Source: Coprinopsis marcescibilis
Lineage: Eukaryota > Basidiomycota > Agaricomycetes > Agaricales > Psathyrellaceae
Assembly (NCBI GenBank): GCA_004369085.1
Contig: ML210239.1
Location: 1-64,000 of the forward strand
DNA length: 64,000 nucleotides
Reading direction: 5' to 3'
Shown here: one piece after another, positions 34,784-46,700 of the stretch
Layout: every line of letters begins with the position of its first letter
How positions within the stretch are numbered: the stretch's first letter is position 1
The notes under the pieces: model-generated
What the model was told of the DNA's origin: nothing
What the model saw: the letters and a program-made list of their open reading frames with translations, nothing else
Database searches by the model: none
Position numbers and translations under genes: made by a program

Positions 34784-34952
34784 GAATGAGGTCTTGAGGG
34801 TAGACGCGAAGGTTCGGGATGCACAGGGTAGTGAACTGATAGGGAGAACTGAGCAGGATTTGCCGTATTTAAGGTATTTGTTGAGTTTCGAACTTGGCCG
34901 GCATCGCTAAATCTCCGTTCAACATTTGTAATCTGCATACTGAATACTCTTC

Positions 34953-34964
34953 CTGTCCATCTGT
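34953..34964 (-). promoter_or_regulatory. shared 12-bp upstream box, copy 3
   Basis: CTGTCCATCTGT, 170 bp upstream of paralogue 3, identical to the copies before paralogues 1 and 2. Confidence 0.5.
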
Positions 34965-35252
34965 CAAGACTTAACAGACTGGACGACGGTATGTATGTAC
35001 ATACATATATACTTACGAGTTCCAGGAGGCCCTTCAACGCTTACTTAAGTGCAGGGAACGACAAGGGTATGCGCAGAGCACCATTCCGACACTGAGATCC
35101 AGGTCCATCGAGCTGCACATCCATATCTTATTTCTAGTGATATCTCACCCCTCTAGTGACTGTTTCAGACTCAAGGACCATTCTCATCCACGCTTGAGTC
35201 TGACAATAAGGGTAACCTGAAATCAAGCCTACATGATACGTATGTACACTGT
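34965..35252. other. intergenic region
   Basis: Distal promoter of paralogue 3 and 3' flank of the TPR-CHAT gene; contains a short TATGTATGTACATACATATATAC-type AT-alternating stretch near 34990. No gene is seen. Confidence 0.4.
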
Positions 35253-38200
35253 TCAGAGGCCAAAATGGACATAAGGGACCCATGCTAACAAAGAGCGCTC
35301 TGTGTCCCCGACCCTGTCCCTCATTTTCCAAATGGCATGGTGAAGGGCCTGAGCCGACCCGGATCCATCAAATCCAATAGACTTTGTACCCGATTTGTCC
35401 AGAAGCCTGGTGTAAAAGTCCTCGGCTACGCTTGGTGCGTATCTGTCGTTGATAGACCACATGGTAGCCACGACTCGGCGGTACCCCGCTGCCAGCATCC
35501 CAGCAGCGAGATGAACAGACTCTTCAGGCAATTTGTTCTCCCCAGCGCTCGTTTCGCATGCTGACAAAAAGGCGAGATCCGCGTTCTTCAAGTTCTTCTG
35601 AATTATCGCACCAAGTGAGAGTGGTTGGTCGTCGTGGAGAAAGAATCCACTGCGAAGAGGGTCCTTATCTTGAAGCGCATGGCACGCCAGATGAATGCTA
35701 CTGTACAGCTCCATATTCTCGAGTGAGACGTTGTTCGTCGCATCGGGACCGTCGAGATCAAGGGTTCGAATGCCGACTTTGCTAGTTTGTTTCTTGATGA
35801 GGTCAACTTCGACTCGAGCCCCTGGAAGTGCTCGAAGCCTAGGCTTCTTGCGAGGGTTTGGCTGACTGACTAGGAAAAGTCCTGCAGTATCATCCCCGAT
35901 ACGCCGTTCCCTCTTCCCAATTTCGGCAAGGGAGGCTATAGTTGGAGTGTACGATGAAATGGCATAGTCATTGATGTTCGTGGAATCTTCTCCGACGCCA
36001 TAGATTCCAGCTGCGTGAATTGGGAGGAATGATAGTGGACCAGTCGGACACCACCAAATTCTGGGCAATTCAGCAATTGGGGCCCCCTTTTGCTCCTAGA
36101 AAATGAGTGTCAGAGCCCAGCCACGGTAGCTGTATTAACATTATGGCTACACACCGTGAATTTAAGCTCTTCAAGTATCGGACAGACCAGGTCAGTCCAC
36201 AGACCGGCAAGAATCGTGCTTAGTACCCCCTTTTCATATTCCGATGCTATCCTAGGAGGCTCGGCGGGTCTCGCCTTTCTTGTTTCCCCATCCTCTTCTG
36301 CCACTCCCCGCTGCGTTCCCAGCCCCTTCCTGTCCAAATAGCTAGCCAGATCGGCAGCATACTTCTTAACACGCCCAGCACAGAGGTTCGGCAGGGGGAT
36401 GTGAATCGGTTGATCATAGCCATGCTGCAGCACAAGAGCATCGCATGGGTGGCCCATGAGGTTAATCACCACGATGGTCCCATTCTTCGGGAGATGCTCC
36501 CGTAGTCTCGCAAGGGGAACAGGTCTGAGAAAGTGTTCGAAACCAGGCAGAAGGTTGACATCAGCGAGGAGACCGTCCCATTCCTTAGCCAACCTCGCCT
36601 GAGAGAGGAATGCTTCCGCTTCGACAAGCTCTTCCGCTCCCGTCACATTGCTTCGAGACCCCGCAGCTTCCAGTGCCTTCGCGACGTGCGAAACGCGGGC
36701 AGCGAGGTCGGGATGGTGCATTTGAAGCTCGTCGAGGGGTGTCCTCAGGTGATTTAACTGAGTCCACACGAGACATCGACCAAGCTCTAGCCACTCCATG
36801 GCTTTCTCTGGACGGTTCATTGCGCATGCTGTGGAGGCCGCCTGGAGAGTAAGATCCGCAACATCCGTGAGCTGTGCATATCGCTGTTTGACTGTGTGGT
36901 GAAGGCCCGCCATTATTGATATAATTCGTATGGCCTCGTCGAACGCGTCCAGGGTCTCGGGGGAAGTGGGGCTTAGGCGAAGCGACGCGGTGGACCACAT
37001 CTTGGCCGACTTGAAGCGATGGCGCGGAGCCCCAGTGACGGATTCTGCGCTCGACCTGTGGTTCGCAATGCTAGCGTTTAGATCATCTTGATTTTGCGTC
37101 TTGCGAAAGCGTGCAAAGAAAGCGCCTCCGAGGTTGCTGAGTCGGCCAGCACGTCCGGCATGGCTCTCTGGAGTGAGCAGGGCCGCCTCTTGGTAAAGCC
37201 TGATGGCTCTATCGATGTCGGGGAGATTGCCAGAGCTATTAAAGCGGCCTACAAGTGCGCTAGCGAGGTTGTTTACACGGTCGGCGAGAGATGAATGGTT
37301 CTTGGGTGTGTGTGTATATGCTTCTTCAAGCAGTTTGACGGCCTCGTCGATGTCCTGAGAGTCCTTCCCTCCCTGCTCGAAGCGCCTGAGGAGTGCGATA
37401 CCAAGTGCTGTGAGGAAGTGATGACGATCCGAATGATCGGACGGCGTAAGGCGCACGGCCTCCTTCTGGACCTGTATTGCTTCATCTATATCTGGATGCT
37501 GGTGATTGCGCTCGAATCGAGCTATAAGCGCGAGTGCGAGACTGTTGAGCACACCGGGGACGCCAGCGTGACCAGCCGGCATGACTGAAGCCGCTTTTCG
37601 TTGGGCTTTCACTGATTCGTCCACATCGGCGAGGTCCCCCGTCCGCCAATATCGATCGAGTAATGAGTTCCCCGTGCCACTGAGTCGAAGATGGAAGTCT
37701 GGATGATGATCCGGCGTGAGCAGCACCGCTTCTCGTTGTACTTTGATTGCTTCTCCTATGTGCGTGAGGTCTCCCGTGTGCTTGAAACGCCGACCTAAAG
37801 CTTTTCCGAGGTTGCATAGCCGCATTGGACGGTAAGAGTGACCGGCGGGTGTGAGACGGACCGCCTCCTGGTACGCCTTGATGCCTTCGTCGATGTCAGA
37901 AGCATTTCCGGAAATGTTGAAGCGGCTCATTAACGATCCACCGAGACTGTTGAGCTGCGGAGGCATATCTGTGTGGTTTTCGTGTGTGATTGAAATGGCC
38001 TGCTGTTGAACCTTGATTGCCTCATCGACATCTGAAGGGCTTCCTGTGCGTCGGAATCGACAGCTCAGCGAGTTTCCGAGGTTGTTGAGTTGGGGAATAA
38101 GGTCGGTAATCCGTGTCTTTGGTGTCAGCAATACTGCTTCCCGTTGTACCTCGATGGCGTCGTCGATATCAGCTAGGTTTCCTGTGCGCTCGAATCGTAC

Positions 38201-39692
38201 CCTCAACGAGTTTCCGAGGCTGTTGAGTTGGCCAGGATTTCGGCGACCTGAGGGTGCGAGTGATACTGCCCGGCGCTGCAACTCGATTCCTTCATGTAGA
38301 GTTGAAATATCTCCGGTATGTGTGAACTGGAGGAGAAGCGAGTGGCCAAGGTTGTTGAGTTGATATGCGAAGTTGATATTCCCAGCAGGTGTGAGAGAAA
38401 GAGCCATCCTCTGCCCTTTGATCGCCTCTTCGATATCAGAGAGGTTTCCCGTCCTCATAAACTGGGTCCTCAAGTAGGTCCCAAGGTTTCCTAGCAGGTT
38501 AGGGAGGGAAACGTCGTCAGGAGTTGACAAAGAAACCGCTTCCTGTTGCATCTGGATTGCCTGATCAATGTCGGGGATATCACCCGTGCGCTTAAAGCGC
38601 GCAAACAGAAGCTTCCCCATCTCGTCGAGGTGGATAGGGCGTTTTGAATCATCTGCTGGTAGAGCTAAGAGACCGTCCTGTTGGTTTTGAATCGCGTCAT
38701 TTATATCGGAAACGTCCCCAGTGCAGTCGAACCGTGTATGTAAAGAGCTTGCGAGGGCTTTCAATCTGTCCGGAAAGGAGGGGTGGTCTCGAGGTGTGAT
38801 CGAGACCAGGTGTCTCTGTAGTTCGATAGCTTCGTTGTTGTCCGAAATACTCCCCATGTGCCTTGAGCGGCTTGCCAGGTACGAGGCCAGCGTCTGAAGG
38901 AATACGGGCCGGATGGCATGCTCCGGTGGCATGAGATCCAAAGCTCTTCTTACAGCTTGGATGGCCTGGTCTACGTCCGAAAGATCGCGCGATGCGTGAT
39001 ATTTTCCGAAATGGCCGACAGCCTTCCTGACGAGGAATTGGCACTGTATGGGGAAGTCTCCCTTGAACTTGATCAATTTCCAAGACAAGGTCAACGGGAA
39101 GTCATCGTCGGGATGAGAGCGGGAATCCTGCAGGCCTGAGAATGTCGTCATCAGTTAGGTTTCTAATCGTCAATTCCTTTCGAATTTAACCCACCAGAAG
39201 GAGACGCACGACTGCCATGATTTGCTTCTGACACTCCTGTTGCCTTTGAAAGGTCGAGCTGTGTTACTTTGTTTCTCTCTCCATCCTCTGTGTTGCACTG
39301 AGCAGTAATATCAAGAGTGAGTACCCCGAGAGGACTGGCAAGTACCAAAATATGTTAAGGCGCATCAGGGATATTATGGAGAGAAGAATTACTCACACTT
39401 CAACTACATCGTCAATGAACCAGAACCCTGAAGACTCGTCTTTTATCAGAGCATACGTCCTTCCCGGGCTGTCCGAGTCGAGGCTTTGAACTGTCAGACG
39501 AACGTTCGATACCACCGCAGTGCAGTCGTTTATCCTTCGCAGGACGACATCTGTGAGTAGTGGATTGATGAATGAACTTCAGTGCAAGCCTGCTCGTAAT
39601 GCACGCACCGGTTAAGTAGAGTTGGCTGCAGACTGGTGGTTAGTACTACCCTTCCTTCGAACTTCAACGCAAATGTACGAACCTTGGAACAT
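35253..39692 (-). CDS. TPR-CHAT protein with short N-terminal C2-like domain
   Basis: Five exons (39692-39650, 39550-39397, 39334-39195, 39135-36155, 36095-35253) join to 1,387 codons with all phases consistent. Exons 1-3 encode about 110 residues of beta-rich sequence (MFQGSYICVEVRRK, then …YALIKDESSGFWFIDD…VLTLDITA) that look like a C2 domain; the first exon is the least certain. Residues about 130-830 hold 14-15 tetratricopeptide-type repeats with a [SP]DIDEAI-x(4)-AV signature. The C-terminal CHAT domain has the caspase-like pair: His1245 in IHLACHA and Cys1286 in FLSACETSAG, both intact, so peptidase activity is plausible. CHAT is the caspase-HetF-TPR family; fungal members are thought to work in signalling or cell death. 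Neighbouring genes are the ER paralogues and cch1; no operon logic applies. Confidence 0.85.
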
Positions 39693-40796
39693 TTGTTTGT
39701 TTCAATGATTCAACGCTACATTGATAGCTAAGACCTGGGAAAGATGGTTTACGCAAGCCCGAGATTCGTACCTTTTCTGGCTCATTGCCTCGATGGAAGC
39801 CTTTCTGAGGTGTGGAAGGGAACTTGAAAGATCGGGGTTTTGCTGTTAAGTGCCAGTATATGTAGCCAGTATGCCCGGGGTTGTTGGGAATATTAGTTGC
39901 TGTGGAATTTAAATGAGAAAAAGAGCACTGCATTATGCATACGCAAGACAGCTGATGTCCTTGGATAGTGACATTGCAGCACACTCGGGAACATCATGTG
40001 GTATTAGTCGAGCGCCGTCATCGGCCATTGACGGCGTTTTCAAGCGCTAAACTTACTGTTAACAGAGTTGGCAATCATTGATAGTCTTGGAGCCCAGATG
40101 TCATCGTAATGAGCGTAGAGACATACCGGACGTTTCAAACTACGCGGAGAATTCTACTGTGTAGAGAAGCGACAACGATGGTAGAGCGTGGTAGGGGAGA
40201 ACAAAAGTGGCGCAGGCTTGACTCGGAACCCTAACCCCATGCGCCATCATTCAACGACTTCCCCTTCCCTCAAAGCACATAAACCTTTTTAGTATTCTTT
40301 GAGTAATATAAGAACCTCAAGTCATCGGACGTATCGAAGGGACACAAATTCTCGGTTTCTGCCAATTGTACTCAATCCAGTGAACTCGCTTCCGCCATTT
40401 CATTTTCGATCATGTCGCGCGAAATTGCGGCAGTGTTGTGAGCCTTTGTGGAGACCCACTCTCTGGTGGTATGTGACCACTCTACGACCGGTACCCGAGA
40501 CACATTAGTTCCGAGCCCGAACCCTCTGATACCAAACGAGGCATACGCATGGCCGACAATAATAATAATAATAGTATTTGATCTAACCAATAGATAGAAA
40601 ACTAGAAATATAAAGAAAGGATTTAGTACGTGTACGTGTAGCCTGTAGGTAGTAGATGATACATTGATACCCAATTACAATTGCTAATTTCTAATGTCCC
40701 AGATAGCGACGACCAATAGATCCAAAGAGAGTGAGAAAACGAAAACGAATGAGATGAATATGTTACACCAAAGTGTATATGTCTGTAATAACGAAT
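39693..40796. other. intergenic region
   Basis: Promoter of the TPR-CHAT gene and 3' flank of cch1, both on the minus strand. It includes a short AAT trinucleotide run (about 40557-40575). No gene is seen. Confidence 0.45.
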
Positions 40797-43700
40797 CTAA
40801 CGATCGTTCCCATCTTCACGAACCGCCTCCATCATAATGTCTACGAGAAAACTATCAGCACCTCAAATGGCTGAACGTAAAAAAACATACCGCCCCAAAC
40901 AGAGCTCTGCATCGCGTTCCGAATATCATCAGGAGTTTCGTCAATCAGGATCGACGATCGACTAGAGGAGCAGTAGAGCAAGCAGTCAGTAATTGTATAT
41001 GGCGGGGGGAAATAGGATACGTACTGAGAACCCGCAGTGCTTAACCGACCACCACTGATACCAGAAATGTTACCTTCTGAATTGCTGAAAACAGAGCCTC
41101 GACTCAGTTCAACAGTCAAAGCTGGAGCAGCTCCCCTAACGGCACCAGCACCAGCACTTCGAGCACTCCTCTGCAACCTTGCGGTGCTTGGCGCAACCTC
41201 GAGTGAAAACGATATATCTTGCGAGGGTGCCCGTTGTTGCACCCCAGATGGCTGATCCTGTGATTGTTGACCCAGGTGTTGGCCATAGCGTTGCTGATGT
41301 TGTCCGTATCCCATCGTGGCCGTTGTGGGACTATCGGAAAGGTTTGACGTGTCCCCGTATGGGTTGTAGGAGTACGATGTTGAAGGGGATGGGGTATTCA
41401 ACGACATCATCGAGTTCCTCGTAGAGGCGGCATAATCAGACATACCCTCCACAACAATTGATGGGATTTCTGTCATCAAATCAATATCACTAATTCTCGA
41501 TTGTACGGGTAATGGGATGGGGGACTGACCTTCGTACCGCGTGGCTCGTTTCTGCTCCAGATGCCGCAAGAACCGCCGTCTGAAAGTCAACGCGCGCAGT
41601 AGAGATCGCACTCGGTCCAAGTGCACGAGATCAGTGACGAGTCGGTTAACCTCATTTCGAACGACCAAATCGTCTAGGCTATGCAATGGGTCAGGAACGG
41701 AAACAAGATATCCCAAAATCAGAATCACGTACACAAGAGCCTCGGCATCCACTATAAGTTTGTGATGCGCCAGTAGGATGAGGACGTTGGTAAACGAAAT
41801 GCCCAAACCAGGTTCGTGCGAGACAGTAGCCTCGTGGTACAACCTCGCGTAAACCGCTTTCCGTCTTCTCACTTCCACGTAATCTATGGAATCCAGAATA
41901 CGCTGTAGCTTCTCCATGTCAACTCCCTCCACGACATGATTTCCTGTAGCCCATGACGTTCGCTCGTTTTGGCTGCGAGAGTCCACGCGACATCGATTGA
42001 TGATCGTCCGAAGGTTATACTCGACTGGGTATATCCGCACCTCGAACACACCGCTGAGTTTCTAAAGAACATTCGGGGTGCAGGGTTAGAAACGTGGCGA
42101 GAGGGATGTGAGGGTGTGAAACAGGATACTTACCCCAAAGAATTTGGTGAAACTAGGTCGCTCGAGGTACCCGGTCTTGGGGTTTGAACATTGGGCCCAG
42201 ACCTTTTTGAAAGCACGCATTTGCTCACGTGTAATGGATTTGGCACCACTTCCAGAGGCTTGGAAAACGTATGAAAAGTTCTCGACGACCACACCAGTGA
42301 ACATGTTGACGAAAATGTACTAGAGAGGATAATTAGCAAGAGGCGATGCAGGGATAACGAAGGGCACACCATGCTGAGGAGATTCCACGCGATGAAAATG
42401 CCAAAAGCCCACGCCGTGCTTCCGCAATCAGAGGTATGACGAACTGAAGGTCCGTTGGTGCATCTTGGGTAGCTGAGGTCACTGTCGAAAAGACGAAGGT
42501 GTGTAAGTAACGAGTCTTTGGAAAGGAAAAACAAATGTTTACAAGTCGTGCATGTACCCATTCCACCCTTCGCCAGTACTCTGGAAAGCCAGCATGACAA
42601 GTGCAGACCCAAGAGACCTGAAATTGGCGTTCCGGTTCTCGTTGTCTCCCCATTTGGTCAATCCAAACACCTCCACCAGAAGAATGCCGAAATACACGAA
42701 GAAGATGACCCATAGGCCCAACAGACTCAGAATCACAGGCAAACTGGATCTAAACGTGCCAAGAATATGGTCAGCAGGTGCCAGATCGGGGGAAACAACG
42801 GACGTACACAGCAGTCTTGAACAGCATGTTGAGACTATTGACACGCTGTATGAGCTTGAACGCGGTCCCGACAAGGAAGAGCTTCTGTAACTGCTGAATA
42901 GCAAAGACCTTGACCCCGGTGACGACCAAAAGTGTGGTGATGAAACCGCCATGGGAGAAAACGACATCAAAAAAGTTCCAGCCGTTGGCCTTGAAGCTTC
43001 TCCATCGTAGTCCATACGATCGGACATAGACATCCAAGATAAAGAGGAACATGAGGACGAGGAACACCAAATCTGAAAATCGAAAATCAACAACTAATCT
43101 ATATAAAGATCCAGAAGCACGTACTGCGCGGCATCTCAACGAGAGCATCGGTCGTGAAAGCTTGCGTCCTTCAGAGCGAAATGAGTAAAGAAAACACATA
43201 AAGGAGGGAGCGACGCACATTAACGCAATAACATGCAAGAAAATCAGGACAGTGAACGACCTCGACCACCAACCATGCTTTTGGACAGCACGATCAAAGC
43301 ACCACGCCTGGAAGGCATTTGCAGGTCTCCGTTTGGGCCTCTTCGAAGGCTTCTGCCGATTGAACAGCTTCTGCAGGTCAATCCATTCCCTCTGCGCCAT
43401 CGTCAAAAAGGCAGACCCAGTCCTAGAACTGAAGTTGCCTATAATGATACTAGTAAAAGATTTATCAGATTAGGAACCAAACGACAAACATCACAGGAAA
43501 CACGTACCTGACGAAGAGCGTCAAGATAACAACACCACCAAGCAAGTTGAATATCACGAAGAAAATCGCGTTATACTGACTCGCGTTGACCCTCGGCTGC
43601 TCATTCGGCCCCGTGATACTGGTCGCAACACCCATCGCATCGATCCATCCCTCCAACGACACAATCTCAAATAGAATCAGCAAGCTGCTTCTGAAATCGT

Positions 43701-46700
43701 CGAAACTGAAGGTCGTCGACGGCGACGGGTTGTCCCACACCCTCGGAACAAGGAACGGAAACGCCTCTCCAATGACCGTATTCTTGTACTCCCCAACACA
43801 GCTGGCCAACCCATCCACATCCTTGTCGTTACATGCGTTCATGCGGCCCGAGAAAATGTTGAGACCCCAGACCGCATACGGAATCATATACAGCAACGCC
43901 AAAACCGCAGCATCCAGGATACGCACTGCTCCCGAAATGAGCAGATTTTGACATGTACTCCGCATGCGGTCGATAAGTGTGATCATACGCAGCGCCCTCA
44001 GTGCCTTCAATGCCCTAGTCGCCCTCGTCAACCCTCCAATAAACACCAACCCCGTCACGACGTTGATGATAAGTCCCGACATGATCACAAAATCCACCAC
44101 ATTCCATATGCTCCGGAGGTACGCATTCGGCGTAAAGATGAACCCATCTGCGACGACTTTGATCATAAACTCGACGAAGAGCGCGAACCCGAACGCCGTC
44201 TCCGCGATATCGAACCACGAGCCTCTGATGAATCCATGTTGCTCGTAGTATTGTCGCCTATATAGCGGCGTCGCCACACTCTCCACCACAACCCCGCCAA
44301 TCACAGTCAAGAGGATGATGAGCTGGAATATTGGGAGGGCAACGGGAGAGTAGGGTTCGCCGAAAATACGTTCCCCGCGCGTAGGCTGCACGACCTTTTG
44401 ACACATCTTGCGGATCCAGTTCTTCTGTGGGATAACCCAAAAGACCTTATCATACGACGGGTGATCGCGCATGAAATCAGCCTTCTGGGCCCTCTGCTCC
44501 TGGAATTCGTCGTCTTCGTTCTCCTTGTACGCAGCCTCGTTGTTGACGGATGCGATTAGCTCCCTAACGCGAACATAAATCAGCAGGAATTAAATAGGTA
44601 AAAGACAAGGACACTTACAGATGCCGTTCAATCTCGTCGTAGTAGGGATCATTCGTAGTAGGATCCCGTTTCCCGTCCTTGAACGTATTCATCTGAATCG
44701 TCTCTGCCGAGTTCTTGCCCTCTCCCGCAAACAACCTCTCCAGCGCCGTAAACGACTTGTTCGAGTAATGCTGCGGCCTAAACCTGCGCTTCAACAGTGA
44801 TTTCGTCGTTCCCTACACATAACAGACCATAATGAGCTTTCCTGTCCTACATCACACATAGAAGAACGCAACGTACCGCAAACGTCCTTTGCTTGACCTC
44901 TGCTTTCGGTAGATTGTTGTCTTGAACCAAAGTCTTCTGCATCGGAAGCACCAAATTCGAGGGCAGGTTTTCCACCTTCACAGTCACAGGCGAAGCTTTG
45001 ATCCATCTATACGGATTCAACCTTCTAAACCACGAAATCGTCCCCTTCTTGGCCTGCTGTTGACTCCAGTAATTGCTCGCCTGGGCACCCTTCTTCGCCT
45101 CCTCCGCAACCTCAAAATTCTCATTGATGACCGCAATGAACATTTGCAGTACGATGACTGTAGGCAGATTGTCAGCACCAAGCAGACGAAAGGAGGGGGG
45201 ACAGGGAAGGAAGACTCACAATTGGCAAACCACATCCACGCAGCAATGAACACCAGAGTGATAACAGTCTGCCCAAGCTTGATCTCCGCCTGCGCAGCGC
45301 CATAAAGCACATCCACCCAGTTCTCACTTGAGAAAACCTGGTACATCGCCAAAAACGAATTTCCGAGTTCACCAAAGTTGATGGTAGTGTTGTTGCCGAG
45401 ATCGCCCCGGAGGAGCTGCACAGCGACAAGGGCGGCGATAAAGTTGATGAGGAGCAGAAAGAGCGACATGTTCGCCAGACCATACATGTTGCCAAAGACA
45501 GACAGCTGTTAGAAGAAAGGGAGAGGCGGGGTTAGCATTGGTCTGCCTTGATGCTGGATAATTCCCGAAAAGGAGAGTGATCAAAAAGGGGTAGAAGGCG
45601 AAACGAAATCTAATGGCGAAAGCGAATGCACACACACGTAAAGAAAGAAAGACAGCTGCATATGCAGAAAACCATGAAAGATGAAAACAAAAGAGGAAAT
45701 GACACCCACCAACAACGGCTTCATCCTCGGAACCACCAGAATAACCCTATAAAACCTCGCCAACTGGAAAATCGTAAACCACGGGTACATAGCACTGCTC
45801 CTCACAGCCGGAATCTGCAATATAGAGCAGACAATCGCCAAAAACAGGTCCACCCAATTGTTTGCATGCTTGACAAAGTCTCTCCAGTCCGGCAACGTGG
45901 CTAGGATCCTAAGGATGATTTCGAGGTTGAAGAGGAGGGTGATGACCAGTTCGCCGTAATAGAGCACAAGCTGGTGTTGCTCCGAGATTCCGACCTTGCC
46001 AGAGGCTTGGAGGGCAAGCGAACCAAGTGCGAGGAGGACCCAGAACCATTTGGTGTACGCATAAAGTGTCTTGACGACGTTGGTGTTGCTGCTGCTCTTG
46101 CGATTCTCAACTACAGCCCATCCGTCATCTTCCTTGCGCGATTGTATCAGTCTACAAGGGGGCAGAAATCAGTCAGTACTGAAATCCAAAGACAAGATGA
46201 GATATAGCGTACGGAGCAGCACCGAAAGCACTCTTCTGCGTCGCACTCCTAATCGCCGCAAAACTATTCGTGATCACCGCCACGAAAAGGTTGATCAACC
46301 AAAAGTTGAGCACGACAATCGCGATAATGAAAAAGAATGCAGAGACGAAGAACTCCGAGTCAATCATGTTGTACATCAGGGGCGTCCACTATATCACAAA
46401 ATTAGCATCCCAGGTTGCGGATCAAAGGGAGAAGCAAAGCTTACCCCGTTGGCAGTAGCGATAATGACCACCTGCAGCGCCGCAAAATGAATTGCGTCAA
46501 AGCTTTCAAGCTCATCTTTAGGGTTAACGGTTTCCTGTAACCGAGGATAATCGTCAGTTCTATGCCTATCACATCCCAAGTTAAAGCATAAATATCTGAA
46601 CCAACCTTGCAGGTCTGGCCCAAAGGACAGATATAACCCTTTGACTGCCTTGCAGTCTGATTGTTCCGCATGATATACCCCACATTCTGCAGTGTCACCG

